DNA of 64,000 nucleotides from Cervus elaphus (Eukaryota; Chordata; Mammalia; Artiodactyla; Cervidae). Made by a program: the position numbers and the translations under genes. The stretch is from assembly GCF_910594005.1 (NCBI RefSeq), contig NC_057819.1, forward strand, positions 123,973,669 to 124,037,668, given 5' to 3'. Positions 35,953-48,329 of this stretch are shown one piece after another (the first letter of the stretch is position 1; each line of letters begins with the position of its first letter). A model generated the notes under the pieces. That model worked only from the letters and a program-made list of their open reading frames with translations. It searched no databases and was not told where the DNA came from.

Positions 35953-38900
35953 ACTCCCCCCCGAGAGATTTCATACTCAAGATACTTCTTGGGAAATGGG
36001 GCAGAGGTCTCTTTTCTTCTGTAACTTCTTCCTGCTCTGCATGGGCGTAGGCCTGCCTAGCAGAGTAGAAGTCTCTCTCTACCTAATCTAAGTTGGGGTG
36101 TTTTTTTTTTTTTTTTTTGCCTGAAACTAGCATTCACCCTTGTAATAACAGCAATTTAGTTTGAAACTGTTGGCCCCTCTCAGAAATGAAATAGAAAGGG
36201 CCCAAACAGGAGACCTAACAGGATAGTCATCACTGGTCCCCAGAAACAGGAGGCAACATTTGGGGTGAGGGCTGCAGGGTTTGTGACTTTTTTTTTTTTT
36301 TGATTGGTTGGTGGTAAAGCAACAGAGCTGTGCTCCACGAATCTTGTTTTCAGTCTGAAGTTACCATCCTCCACCTGGGTGGGGGCTCCAGTTCTGTAAA
36401 ACTCAAAGACATTGTTATGCATATTTCTTTCAGTAGGAACCAGGACCCTGTCTCAAGGCTGTACTACCATTTGATTGTTTCTCCTCTGTTTCTGTATCCC
36501 CTACATTCCCTAATTAGCAACTGTTTGAATCCACCCTTTGGAACTCATAAGCCTATATTCTACAGATAAGAAATGGAGAACACACAACAGATCTGTACTC
36601 CAGAGCCCCACAAAATCCTGCTCAGTTTTAATTTAGGGAACAGGGCAACTATGACCATGATAAAACTTCCTGTCAAAATGGGGCATAGGACTGCCTCAGC
36701 TTCGAGAATAGACACTGAATTGGAAGTATTCCTAAATTCCAAGTCCTAGATCTGAGCCTTGTATGATTAAAATCTCAATCCCTTGGTCTGCCATTTTGTT
36801 GTAACAGACCCAGTTAGAAGTAGCTGGAGGAAGGATAACTGGAATTTTAATAGACAAAATAAATCTCATTTCTTTTTAGAAGAATAGGCCTGAAACCCAG
36901 TCTGGACCTGGCACTTCGGGGAGACTTGTAGCCAGGTAGCCAGTTGCCTAGTTTTATAAAAAGTAAGGTTGCAGTTACCAGCTTCCAGCAGACATTGTTT
37001 TGAGAATAGTGGCATCTAAGCCTGACACGACTCAGAAAACTCAAGTGTTTAGCAACACAACGTCTGATCTGAAATCACACCCATGGTAACACCTGGTTAT
37101 TTCCCAGGATGTCTGAACCATAGCTACTCTATTTTGACTTTTAGTTGTAAAATTTTCCTTAATAGCCGAAGCAGATGTCACCATTAATGACGTCAGTGTT
37201 TTTCTAGGTATGAGAAGATGCAAGAATTGGAACTCGTAAAATCTTCTCTTGAAAAGATCTAACTATCTGAAGGCCTGTTCTGCCAGTTTTTCCCAGAGCA
37301 CAGAGTGCCTCATTCCTGATTTTCACCTTGAACTCCTTTCAGGGGCGTTGAAAGTCAGCAGTTGAAGTGGCCATGATTTAATCTTTGTAGATGTAGATGG
37401 CAACTGTCAGTCTTCAGTTGGCAAAGCCCCCTTTTGTTCATAAACTTGACTATGATTTTGAGGGGGGCATTTCATGACCATTTTATCCTGTGGTGCTGAG
37501 AATGTCCATTCTCAGGTTTGGCAAAGATTTTGCTGACAGGCCACTCACAGTGCTGTTACTGGACTAGGCCATAAAACATTATCCAAAATTCTCTGGACCA
37601 CCTGTCTTACTAGCCTCTCGGTCCAGGAAAATATTCCCTCTTGTTGCTTCTTCCCATATCTAGAGTTACACTGTTACCATCATCCATTTCATATGGGACT
37701 ATGTATTATTCTATTAGAGGCCTCAGACACACATTTGGCAGGGTAAGAAACAGGAATTTTGTAAAACAGGTGAAATACAAATAACATAGCCAGCAGTATT
37801 AGTAAAGTCACAAGTAAGACTTAAGAGCTTCCATTAGATGTAGCCCAGTATATCTCAGGTCATCTTAGTCTACTCTATAGAATCTTTATCTTCCAGGGAA
37901 ATTATATATTGGCACCACCATCTACAAGGCACATAGCCCAGTTTTCGAGTGTTACTAGACTGATTATCCTTAGTATGATTTAATTGTTTTCAACACAGAG
38001 GAGACTTTAAACCTAAATTACCATAGCCTGGTGTTATCTATATAAATCCATCCCATAACTGTGGGAGATTTTTTCCTTCTTTGCTGAAACTTTTCTTGTT
38101 GCTCTGATTGAGCTTGAGGAATAGAAAAAAGCTCAAATTTATGGCCAGAGCCAGAGCAGGCATTATTAATTGGCCCGGTGAAGGGATCCCATCTAGTAAT
38201 ATCACAGTGACATTAATATGACTATAATTTTTTTTTTTAAAGAAAATTTTTTCAGAACCAACCAGTTAGAGTCTTGTAGTAGAGAAATTTACCAAGGTAA
38301 CCCAGAACTAGACACAGGTAATTGGCCACAAACCCAATAATTGGATTGATTTCTAAAACTAGCATAGGATCAGGCCTATGATAGAAAAGCTTTTGATTTA
38401 TATGCAAAGGTCTAAGAAGTCAAGAAAACATTATAAATGATCATACGAATCAGGTCCAGCATCTTGGGCAAGCTGTCTACCTCTGATGTCGTCATCTTCT
38501 CATCCTCGTGTACTGTAGTTTCTCCAGATAAAAAAGTCCTTCCATCCAAGTTGGAGACAGTCCCTTAAATTATGTCTTTTTCCAGTCCTGCTTGCAGGTC
38601 ATGAGGCATCTGATCTTCATCCAAAAATAGATTAATGAGATAAGCTTCAGAAACAAACTTAGGGTGTTCTTTAAGAATTCAATTAAATTTTGCATTAATA
38701 TCACATAACAGCAAAGAACTATCCAAGAAATGAGTCTTACTACCTCCATTAACAAACTGGGATTTAACATTTATTGAAACATCCTTTTCTCCCTAAAATT
38801 ATCCTCATTTTTATCAAATATAACCAAATTAAGGCTAGCTTGTTTGCAAAATAGGTCTGTTCTCACTAATTTTGGTCTGATGATTTATATAACCATAATT

Positions 38901-41238
38901 GATCATAGACTTTTTATTTCCCTGAAATATTTATAGAATCTCAGACCGAACTTTTTAAAATAAAACAGGGCTGGGAAACTCACACCAAAGGCTTATCACA
39001 GATTTTGCTTAACAAATCTCGGTGAATTCTTCCCTTTTTAAGGTCTCAAAAATTCCTTGAGATTTTTGTGCCTGTTAGTGAGATAATCTTCCTAGCTCAT
39101 TTGATAAACTTACTGGAAACCTAAGAGTTTCCAATTTCTGGAGGAGTCAGATAGAGAGAAAATATAATTGCTTTGCTTTTAATGTATAATTTTACCAAAT
39201 TATTTTCATAATTAGTTTGAGAGGAAGGTTTTCCCTACTCCTGGAAAACACAAGATTCAAACCTGTAATTTTTCAGATAGAAACCATAAAAGTTATAAGC
39301 ATATTCGCTGGTTCATTCAGTCCTTTGTTAACTTTTGTGAAGTCATCAGGTTTCTCATTAGAATACCAGGACATATCAAAATGTTAAGAACTCCATATAA
39401 TTTCTAGGATATCTGTATTAGTAATTTTACCATACATTATAACATGAGCAGATTTATTACTCATTTGATAATCTTTTTCATGTAATTTAACCAACCAAAT
39501 AAACACAGTTTAATATTTCTCTTTGGGATGTTTCAGGGGCCCTCTGAAGCACCCCAAAGTTAGCTAGAAGTCAAAGGAACTTCAAAAGAATTCGATTTAG
39601 GAACTTTTATCGAGACGATCATTTAAAAGCATTTAGAACATTTGGTCAGGTTTAGTCAATGTTGATGGGTGTATCATTTAGCTTGTTGATGTGTCACAAT
39701 GGGTGTAAATACCAAGGCTCAAGGTCTAGTGAAATTCAGCTCAAAAGCCATCTTGGACCTAGTTGGCTCTAACCAGTTTTCTTGTGGCTATGTCATTCCT
39801 AACAAAATCAATTTATCTAACTAATTGTAATCCAATTTTAGAAAATCCTGATCAAGCATAACTCTTTTTAGTATTTTTTTCATACCTTTTTTTTAAAAAC
39901 TGAAAACACACTTCCTACTTTCCTTTAGCAACCAAGAACTAACTTTTATATTAGCATTTTATAGATTGGTGAGCATAAATACCAGTGATAATTTCTAAAA
40001 CCCTTGCTTTCTTAGAACATTTTAGGATGGCACCAAACATTATTCATTTATAGTCCCAAATCTCTTTAGTTTCTCTGTAAAAGGAAATTAGTGTTTAGTA
40101 GTAAATGTTTCAAAATCTTATTTTATTTGGAAATGACCTAACTATTCAATATACTTCCAACACTTAGCACAACCCTTAGAAATTCAAGTTACAGCAATCT
40201 GGAGAGACTATTTTAGACAGATATTCCTAAAGAATAATTATTCTTAATAGAGTTTATATAAAAGCTCATATCTCATTTATTTTTTTTAGAACTTTCTTCA
40301 CTTGAGGTAATTTCCTTGTTGACAAACTTGTAGCAGATATAATATTTAACTTATATTAAACCTAGGTACAATGAAAATATTCTACTTAATGTTAATTACT
40401 CTAAGACATGTCTATATTAGATAGGTCAACAAACATTAATATCAGGTATTTAATACTGAATATTTCCCAGTTCACATGAACCTGGAATTTATTGTTTAAT
40501 TTAGAATTATTTGATTTGTAAGCACTTACATTTCTTTAAGCCAATTAAATAGAGCTCATTTACAAATTAACCTGGAAAATATTACCCATAGACAAGGACA
40601 CACCAAGACATATTTAGACAGACACAGTGCAAGATCTAGTTGCATTTTCTAAGTTTAGTCATGAACTAGATATTACAATATAAAATTTACTAGTTTATAA
40701 AAAAACAGTTGAAATAAATAAAAATTTTAAAGCCGTTTCCCCCTTTTCCCTCAGTCTCAGGAGTTAGAGATGGCCTAGATAAGTGTTCCTGAGAGCCCTG
40801 GTCTCAAGGCACAGGGAAAGAAAATCAAGTTCTAACAAAATGGCGGCAGGTTTAAACCAAATGGTGGCCAGACAAAGCAAAATGGCCATCAAAAATCACA
40901 ACACAGAACACAGAGTTAAAACACACACATATAAACCTGGCAGTCCTCATCAGACACTCCCTTAAATACAAGAATACAGTCTCTCAGAAAACCTCCTATA
41001 GAGACACAGAACTTCAGATCCAAGTACTAACAGAGTAAAGGAAAATATCCCAGGTCTTCAAAGATTTCAAAGGGAGGAAAGGAAGCCAGGTTGAAAGAAG
41101 GGAGAGGAGGCGGGAGAGGCGGGCAAAAGGCGTGGCCTTACAGACGTCTCCTGCCACCTGCAGATACTCAGGGACTTTACCCTGGGCCTCCAGAGAAGGG
41201 AGGACTGGAACTCAGCCCTACCAGAAAACAGACCAGAC
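35953..41238 (-). other. Decayed ERV internal region
   Basis: This AT-rich sequence has stop codons in every frame; the longest open frame in the central part is under 70 codons. Short protein-like remnants on the minus strand near 38.5-38.8 kb suggest former coding sequence, but I could not assign it confidently to gag, pol or env. Two T-runs (36100-36119 and 36288-36301) are present. No host gene is seen. Confidence 0.6.
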
Positions 41239-41402
41239 TGTTGCAGAAAGGGGGACCCCTTCCAGGGCCTGAAACTGGGCTCTTGTCTAACACTCAGAAA
41301 TGAATTGTCCGAGGAGTCTCCTGTCATAAAACAACTCATGCGAATGGTTACTAAAGGGCCTGACCAGGGTGGGCAGTTTCAGTCAGTGTGCTTCCCCTAA
41401 CA
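41239..41402 (-). repeat. Internally deleted third LTR copy inside the ERV
   Basis: This 164-bp segment joins the first roughly 85 bases of the plus-orientation LTR directly to its last roughly 85 bases, so about 300 bp of the middle are missing. It has intact TG and CA ends in LTR terms. It lies about 365 bp inside the 5' LTR, separated from it by leader-like sequence, and is not explained by a simple provirus structure. Confidence 0.75.
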
Positions 41403-41767
41403 AGACCAGAACCAGAATTCGAGTTCTCTGCCAAGAGGAGGTGATCAGTCTCCAATCCTCAGCTCAGGCTGAGGCCCTTCAACCAGATTCCTGCGTCCAG
41501 AACTGGAGGATTAGAAAAAAGGGGAAGGATAAGAAGGGTTAAGGAGAGGAAAGAGAGAGGGAAGGGGAGAGAGGTTAATAAAGTCTCTTGTTCCTTACCG
41601 GTGGGGGCACTCTGGCCAGTTGTCCATGTCAGGAGGAGACCAGGGACAAAAGGGTCCCAGGTGCGGCCACTGGGTCTGGTCCATTGGCAGGCAAGCTGGC
41701 CCCTGAGTACCCCGAGTGGTCAGGATGTCAGTCTCAGCAAAGAACAGTCTCACCAGAGTCGCCATTT

Positions 41768-42247
41768 GTTGCAGGAAAGGGGACCCCTTCCAGGGCCCAA
41801 AACTGGGCTCTTGTCTAACACTCGGAAATGAATTGTCCGAGGAGACACATATGCTGACAGAGCAAGAGATTTTATTGGGAAAGGGCACCCGGTGGAGAGC
41901 AGGAGGGTGAGGGAACCCAGGAGAACTGCTCTGCCACGTGGCTCGCAGTCTCGGGTTTTATGGTGATGGGATTAGTTTCCGGGTGGCCTTTGGCCAATCA
42001 TTCTAATTCAGAGTCTTTCCCGGGCGCACGCATTGCTCAGCCAAGATGGATGCTAGCGAGAGGGATTCTGGGAAGTGGACGGACACGCGGTGTCTCCTTT
42101 CGACCTTTCCTGAGCTCTTCCGGTTGGTGGTGGCTTATTAGTTCCGTATTCCTTACGAGGACCTCCTGTCATAAAACGACTCATGGGAATGGTTATGATG
42201 GTGCCTGGCCAGGGTGGGCAGTTTCAATCAGTATGCTTCCCCTAACA
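41768..42247 (-). repeat. 5' LTR of the ERV
   Basis: This 480-bp LTR partner of 35474-35952 has the same TG...CA termini and the same CCAAT, TATA-like and AATAAA order on the minus strand. It carries a three-base insertion and several substitutions relative to the 3' LTR. Leader-like sequence with a short candidate primer-binding site follows it at 41767 and below. Confidence 0.85.
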
Positions 42248-43849
42248 AAATTGCAGCGGCCCAATTCTCCCTGATCAATTGAAACCTAGTCTGATCACCG
42301 CCCCCGGGGTTCTCCAGTCTGCCTCATCCCAACCTCCCCTTCCATGTGGCTGCAGCACCCACTTCCTTCTCTGCTGCCCCCACCAGGGCCAGGCTTGCCC
42401 CTCCCAGCCTCCAGACATCACTCAGTGAGCCTAAAAACGTCCCCATCCAGCTGAGACTGGGAGCCAGTTCAGCTGAGCCAAGTTGAGTGGAGACTAGGGG
42501 TAGTAGGGGAGCAGGCAGAGACTGCAGATACCTGCTGTATGCCCTAGGCAAGGGACTCAGACTCTAACTGGCTCACTGCAGAAATGCTGGCAGCAAATGG
42601 CTGAGTCAGAGCCTGCCAAAGGAACCAGCCTGCACAGGGCAGCCCAGGGCTACCGGGGATGGCAGTCAGGCCTCTTAAAAACAGGGCCAGTGGTCAAGAT
42701 TCCTAATAACAGGAATTGCCATCTACTAAGCCTACACTCTTCTTACGGACCATCTGGCCCTCTGAACACCCTCCGTGGGGGTGGCAGCAAACCATGGTCA
42801 GGGTCATGTGCAAGGTCAGGACTCAGGCTGAGAATCTCCAGCTTTCAGAGACCACTGAGTTCATCCATGGTGAGAGTGGACACACATATCTTGGTTCTTG
42901 GGGCACAAAGATCCACCTGTCACCCTTTTCTGTTGGCTTCAGACCCAAGAATTCTGCTGGAGCAGCGGCCCAGTCGGCTCCTTCCCCAGCTGGGAGGGCA
43001 AGCAAAGGGCCCCATCAGACAACAACTCCCTGTCTGCTGGCCTCCTGCAGCCCCCGTGTCTCCTCACTTCATCTGACACCACCAACTTGGTCTCCCTCTG
43101 ATGGTGGGCTAGGTAGGGGGAGAGCAGGACCAAAAGCACCCAAAGTGTGCGGTTACCCTCAGGGTCCTGATCCCCACCTCCCTTCTTCCCCTCCCAACGC
43201 CCCCTGAAACAACCACCACTGTAGTTTGGGCACTCTCTCACTAAAAGACTCTCGATGACTCCCCAGGGCCCAGTCCTCTCTCGTAAGGTGCATTCCCTCT
43301 CTCCAAAGCTCTGCTTCCACACAGACCAGAAAACTCACAGCAGGGATCAGAATTCCTCACTCGAGTGTCCTACTGTTTCTCCCCAGCACCAGGGGCTTAT
43401 GGGTTACCGCAGGTACCAACACTTCTCTATTCTCTCAGTTTCCTTTTTCCCTCCCCCCTTTTTCCAGCCACATCCCCCCAACCACCACCAAAGAAAACCA
43501 GGTGGTGCCCCCACCTCACACTCCCCCATTCTCAGCCCTCCCTGGCTTCCCCCAGGGCCACCTCCCACTCCCAGTTGTCAAGGCCATCACCCAAGAGGTG
43601 CCAACTTGGCCTTCAGCCCCTGGCCACAGACAACCCTGATGAGTCAGGCAACCCTGGTAAGTCAGGAGCACCCTGCGCTCTGGACGGCCCGGTGATGTGG
43701 GCAGTGATGCTGCTCTCCTAAAAGTTACTGTGAAATAAAAGATAAAGGGCAATTTTCGCAACATCACTTATCCGTTGTTGCAATTAGTGAAAGCCCAGGA
43801 TTGAGTTCAGGGTACAGCAGAGGCCCCCGAGTCTGGTGGTCCCCGTCCG
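42248..43849. other. Spacer between ERV and CpG island
   Basis: This sequence is moderately GC-rich and appears unique. Several open frames of up to 163 codons occur on both strands but overlap one another in multiple frames, show no recognisable domain, and lack splice support. I see no transposon and no gene here. Confidence 0.5.
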
Positions 43850-44520
43850 CTATCAGCCCCGGGCGCGCCCCCTCCCAGGATAGGGTGCTCTTGGGTTCAA
43901 AGCCGGAGTCCAGCACTTCCCCGCGGGGAGTCCGACCAGATGCAGGGCCCCCGGGAACGTCGCTGGGGCCGGGGGAAAGCGCTCGGGCCCCGCCGCGCCC
44001 ACCTGCTGCGCGCGGCCAGAGAGCAGGGTCGGCACTGTTCCGCGGGGCCGGGATGGACCGGGAACCCGCGGAGAAACCGAAACGTGGCGCCCGGATTAGG
44101 AAGGGGCCGGCCCGAACGGCGGCCGGGCGCGACGCATCTGGACGCAAGCGCCGCTCCCCGGCAGCACCTCCCGCCCGGCCGCCGCGACCCAGGACCAGAC
44201 TCGGCGGGACCCCTGATCCATGGGACCCTCTCGCACCTAGAGGAATGGCACTCTGACCAGTGGGACAGCTCGTAACTGGGGTAACTTGCGCCCTGCACTC
44301 ACGGGACCCGGCATCCCTCCCTGTAACCCGCATTCCGCCCCTCAAGACCTGCGGCCAAGGTGCCCGCGCACGGCCCTGCAACTGTGCACCCCAGCCCGCC
44401 CGCCAGCTCTCACCTAGGCGGCTCCCGGGCCCACGCTGCCGCCTGTAGGCAAGGTTTCGTTTCTGTAGTCCTGGGTCCCGCCCTTCCCGCTTCGGCAGGC
44501 TCTGCGGAGCTCACGTGGGT
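43850..44520 (-). promoter_or_regulatory. CpG island, candidate promoter and noncoding first exon of RNF213 left copy
   Basis: This is the only strongly GC-rich, CpG-dense stretch in the window. It lies about 8.5 kb upstream of coding exon 1 of the left copy, in the position expected for the RNF213 promoter (the human gene has a noncoding first exon). Two good minus-strand donors are present: CAG|GTGGGC with the exon ending at 44003, and CTAG|GTGAGA with the exon ending at 44414. An ISRE-like site lies at 44073-44083. Long open frames here on both strands are side effects of GC richness. Use as the RNF213 promoter is inferred. Confidence 0.6.
44073..44083 (+). promoter_or_regulatory. ISRE-like element within the CpG island
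   Basis: GAAACCGAAAC fits the ISRE core GAAANNGAAAC. It lies 70 bp upstream, in the minus direction, of the donor-like site ending at 44003, so a short first exon could start between them. This would suit an interferon-inducible CpG-island promoter. The motif is seen; its activity is inferred. Confidence 0.5.
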
Positions 44521-44576
44521 GTGGTCAGAATTCCCGGTCGAGTGGCGCCCTCCAGTGGACCCGGAGCCAGGCCCTG

Positions 44577-45885
44577 TTCAGCTCAGTTCAGTTCAGTTCA
44601 GTTCAGTTCAGTTCAGTTCAGTTCAGTTCACTTCAGTCGCTCAGTCGTGTCCGACTATTTGCGACCCCACAAACGGCAGCAAGCCAGGCCTCCCTGTCCA
44701 TCACCAACTCCCCGGAGTCCACCCAAACCCATGTCCACTGAGTCGGTGATGCCATCCAGCCATCTCATCCTCTGTCGTCCCCATCTCCTCCTGTCTTCAA
44801 TCTTTCCCAGCATCAGAGTCTTTTCAAATGAGTCAACTCTTTGCATCAGGTGGCCAAAGTATTGGAGTTTCAGCTTCAACATCAGTCCTTCCGATGAATA
44901 TTCAGGACTGATTTCCTTTAGGATGGACTGGTTGGATCTCCTTGCAGTCCAAGGGACTCTCAAGAGTTTTCTCCAACACCACAGTTCAAAAGCATCAATT
45001 CTTTGGCACTCAGCTTTCTTTATGCTGAGTGGACTTTCTTTATAGTCCAACTCCCACATCCATACATAACTACTGAAAAAACCATAGCTTTGACTAGACG
45101 GAACTTTGTTGACAAAGTAAAGTCTCTGCTTTTAAATATGCTGTCTAGGTTGGTCATAACTTTTCTTCCAAGGAGCAAGTGTCATTTAATTGCATGGCTG
45201 CAGTCACCAGTTGCAGTGATTTTGGAGCCCCCCAAAAATAAAGTCTGTCACGGTTTCCACTGTGTCCGCATCTATTTGCCGTGAAGTGATGGGACCAAAT
45301 GCCATGATCTTAGTTATCTGAATGTTGTTTTAAGCCAACTTTTTCACTCTTCTCTTTCACTTTCATCAAGAGGCTCTTTAGTTCTTCTTCACTTTCTGCC
45401 ATAAGTAAGGGTGGTGTCATCTGCGTATCTGAGGTTATTGATATTTCTCTCAGCAATCTTAATTCCAGCTTATACTTCATCCAGCCCAGCGTTTCTCATG
45501 ATGTACTCTGCATAGAAGTTAAATAAGCAGGGTGACAATCTACAGCCTTGGCGTACTCTTTTTCCTATTTGTAACCAGTCTTGTTCCATGTCCAGTTCTA
45601 ACTGTTGCTTCCTGACCTGCATACAGGTTTCTCAAGAGGCAGGTCAGTTGGTCTGGTATTCCCATCTCTTTAAGAATTTTCCAGAGGTTGTTGTGGTCCA
45701 CACAGTCAAAGGCTTTGGCATAGTCAATAAAGCAGAAATAGATGTTTTTCTGGAACTCTCTTGCTTTTTTGATGATCCAGCGGATGTTGGCAATTTGATC
45801 TCTGGTTCCTCTGCCGTTTCTAAAACCAGCTTGAACATCTGGAAGTTCACGTTCACATACTGTTGAAGCCTGGCTTGGAATCTCA
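44577..45885 (-). mobile_element. BovB 3' part with (TTCAGT)n tail
   Basis: This is minus-strand BovB from reverse transcriptase (GFRNGRGTRDQIAN, CFIDYAKAFDCVDH) to a tail of about nine TTCAGT-type units at 44577-44634. The tail begins about 55 bp from the edge of the CpG island. Confidence 0.9.
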
Positions 45886-45989
45886 CACAACGTGGCCTTT
45901 TCAGGGTGATCTTCTTTCACTGTGCATCACGTTTCAAGTCCCATCCATGAGGTAGTGTGTGTCGGGACTTCACTGTTGTTTATGACTGA

Positions 45990-46412
45990 ATAAATATGTG
46001 AGAGTTGGACTATAAAGAAAGCTGAGCGCCAAAGAATTGATGCTTTTGAACTGTGGTGTTGGAGAAGACTCTTGAGAGTCCCTTGGGCTGCAAGGAGATC
46101 CAACCAGTCCATCCTAAAGGAAATCAGTCCTGAATATTCATCGGAAGGACTGATGTTGAAGCTGAAACTCCAATACTTTGGCCACCTGATGCAAAGAGCT
46201 GACTCATTTGAAAAGACCCTGATGCTGGGAAAGATTGAAGGCAGGAGGAGAAGGGGATGACAGAGGATGAGATGGTTGGATGGCATCACCGACTCAATGG
46301 ACATGAGCTTGGGTAAACTCTGAAAGTTGGTGATGGACAGGGAGGCCTGGCATGCTGCGGTTCAGGGGGTCGCAAAGAGTTGAGCAGAACTGAGGGACTG
46401 AACTGAGCTGAA
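45990..46412 (+). mobile_element. BovB 3' fragment, opposite orientation
   Basis: This is plus-strand BovB tail (GTGAGAGTTGGACTATAAAG block to CTGAACTGAGCTG). It is inverted with respect to 44640-45058 and about 940 bp from it. Confidence 0.85.
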
Positions 46413-46715
46413 TAGTGCCACAAGAGTATGGACTTGTGAACATAGGGAGGTAAGGAGAGGGTGAGGTGAATTGAGACAGTAGCATTGAAAATATATACAT
46501 TACCATGTGTAAAATAGATAGCTATACAACACAGGGAGCTCAGCCTGGCACTCTGTGAGGACAGAGATGGGTAAGATGGGGGCAGGGGCTGGGAGGGAGG
46601 CTCAAGAGGGAGGGGCTATGTGTATACTTACAGCTGATTCACATTGCTGTGAGGCAGAAACCAACACAGCATTGTAAAGCATTTGTCCTCTAATCAAAAT
46701 TAAAAAAAAATTTTT
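46413..46715 (+). mobile_element. L1 3' UTR fragment
   Basis: This is diverged ruminant L1 3' UTR (ATACAACACAGGGAGCTCAG block) with an A-rich tail near 46700. It directly follows the BovB tail. Confidence 0.65.
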
Positions 46716-47162
46716 TTAAATCAAAAAAGGGGGCCCAGGGTTCCCACCCATCTTCTCCTTTTCCACACTCAGCAGACACAGTGTCCTTCCTCTGGGCTGA
46801 GAACAGCAAGCTCTGTCCTTTCTGGGGTTCCCCTCCTGCAGTGCCTGCCTCCTGCAAGGTTGACTTCTCCCAGCCATTGAACCCCAGCATCTTTGTCTGA
46901 GCTCAGGCAGTGCTTAAGGATTTGGGGGAGGCCAGCAGAGCTTGGTTGGGCCTGTCAGTGTGGGGACCAGTGAACCCTGCTGGTGCCCATAGCAGAGCCC
47001 TAGGCCAGCCCTGAGGTGATCCAGGGCGTTTCTAAGGGACCAACAGAGTGGGTGCCACTGTCTGGATAGCACACAGGTGAGGGCAGAGGGAACACATCAC
47101 GTGGCCTGAGAAGACACATTTACCTGCCAGATGCAGCATCTTTAGTTTTAAAACCCAACTCA

Positions 47163-47290
47163 GGACCCTCCCTGGCGGTCCAGTGGTTGAGATCTCATGC
47201 TTCCACTGCAGGGGTCAGGGGTTCAATTCCTGGTCAGAGATCTAAGATCTTTACACAACATGTAGAGTGGCCAAAAATATGAGAGAATAA
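47163..47290 (+). mobile_element. CHR-type tRNA-derived SINE
   Basis: It contains CCCTGGCGGTCCAGTGGTTG and the CCACTGCAGGGGTCAGG block. The tail is decayed. Confidence 0.7.
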
Positions 47291-48037
47291 AACCCAACAC
47301 AGCCTTAAGGAATTTGAATTCTTCCAGTGAGAGACCAAGCCCTACAAAGGAGTTGTCTTTAGGCCATTTGAAAGCCCTCAGAGTCATCTTCCCTCCACCC
47401 TCTTCTCCATGTTCTCGTCCATTCCTTACAGGACTCATGAAACAGTAAAGGGATTTTTAAAAATCCAGCCTTGGAGAAATGGGGGGGGAGGGTGGTCCAC
47501 TGTTCTGCCTTCAGTTTAGTTTGTGGTTCAAGATAAATGTGGAGCAAGCCAGCTGGAGTGTCAGGTCACCTCCTCTAACGAGTCTTCCTTCAGCCTGGAC
47601 AGTCCAGTGTTAGCCTGGCTGCTCAGGGCGCTCCCAGGCATGGAGTTCAGAGTGACATCAGAACACTAATCTCTCCAGTGGAGGAAGCCACTTATAGCAG
47701 GAGGCCTCGGCTTCCTACTTTCAGAGAAGTCAGCATGCAGCATTGTCAGTGTGAATATTCTGTCTTGAAGGTGTTCCAAAGTAGATCGAGGTTCTGGACA
47801 CTGGCCATGTCTAGGTGCTGAGGACCTAGTGGGAAGTGGCCCTGTCAATGTGTCAGCTAAACCAGAACGATGGTTAACAACCCAAAGAACCGAGTCAAAA
47901 CACACAGACCAAATCAAATAAAGACAGAAAAGATGGAGAAGCCAGGTGTTAAGAGCCCATCTTGAATACTCACAGAGAAAACCCCTCACATTCCCTAGTC
48001 TGTATCAATGCAATAAATGTAGGCATTGAAATGTGCA

Positions 48038-48246
48038 CAGAATTTTTTTTTTTTTTTTTTGGCTGCATCGGGTCTTAGTTGGGGTGTGCGGTCTCAGTTG
48101 CAGTGGGTGGGCTTAGTTGCCCTGAGGCATGTGGGATTTTAGTTCTCTGACCAGCAATCAAACCCATGTCCCCTGCATTAGAAGGCAGATTCTTAATTAT
48201 TGCTTTGGAAGGCAGATTCTCAACCATTGGACCACCAGGGAAATCC
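48038..48246 (-). mobile_element. CHR-type tRNA-derived SINE
   Basis: On the minus strand it begins GGATTTCCCTGGTGGTCCAA and ends in an A-run (the T-run at 48042-48060). Confidence 0.8.
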
Positions 48247-48329
48247 TGTATGGTTTTTAAAAATAAGAAAATAATATAACATTAAACAATGTGCAATATA
48301 TGATTTAATGAAATTTGAAAATATGATTG

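Larger units (their letters stand above)
35474..42247 (-). mobile_element. Endogenous retrovirus, degenerate, minus orientation, two full LTRs
   Basis: Two near-identical LTRs of about 480 bp flank roughly 5.8 kb of AT-rich internal sequence. On the minus strand each LTR starts TGTTAGGGG and ends GCAACA. The 3' LTR (35474-35952) is preceded by a G-rich polypurine tract. The 5' LTR is followed two bases later by a TGG-starting primer-binding-site candidate. I could not assign the tRNA. Internal frames are all short, so no gag, pol or env is intact and nothing is expressible as a full viral protein. The class is uncertain; layout and LTR length suggest a gammaretrovirus-like (class I) or non-autonomous element. 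Confidence 0.85.

Noticed and set aside
35953..41238. Searching the ERV interior for intact viral genes
   Set aside because: All frames are short. Only vague remnants can be seen, not enough to name a gene.
43764..44381. 205-codon minus frame and overlapping plus frames in the CpG island
   Set aside because: GC-rich sequence lacks stops in several frames at once. There is no family resemblance.
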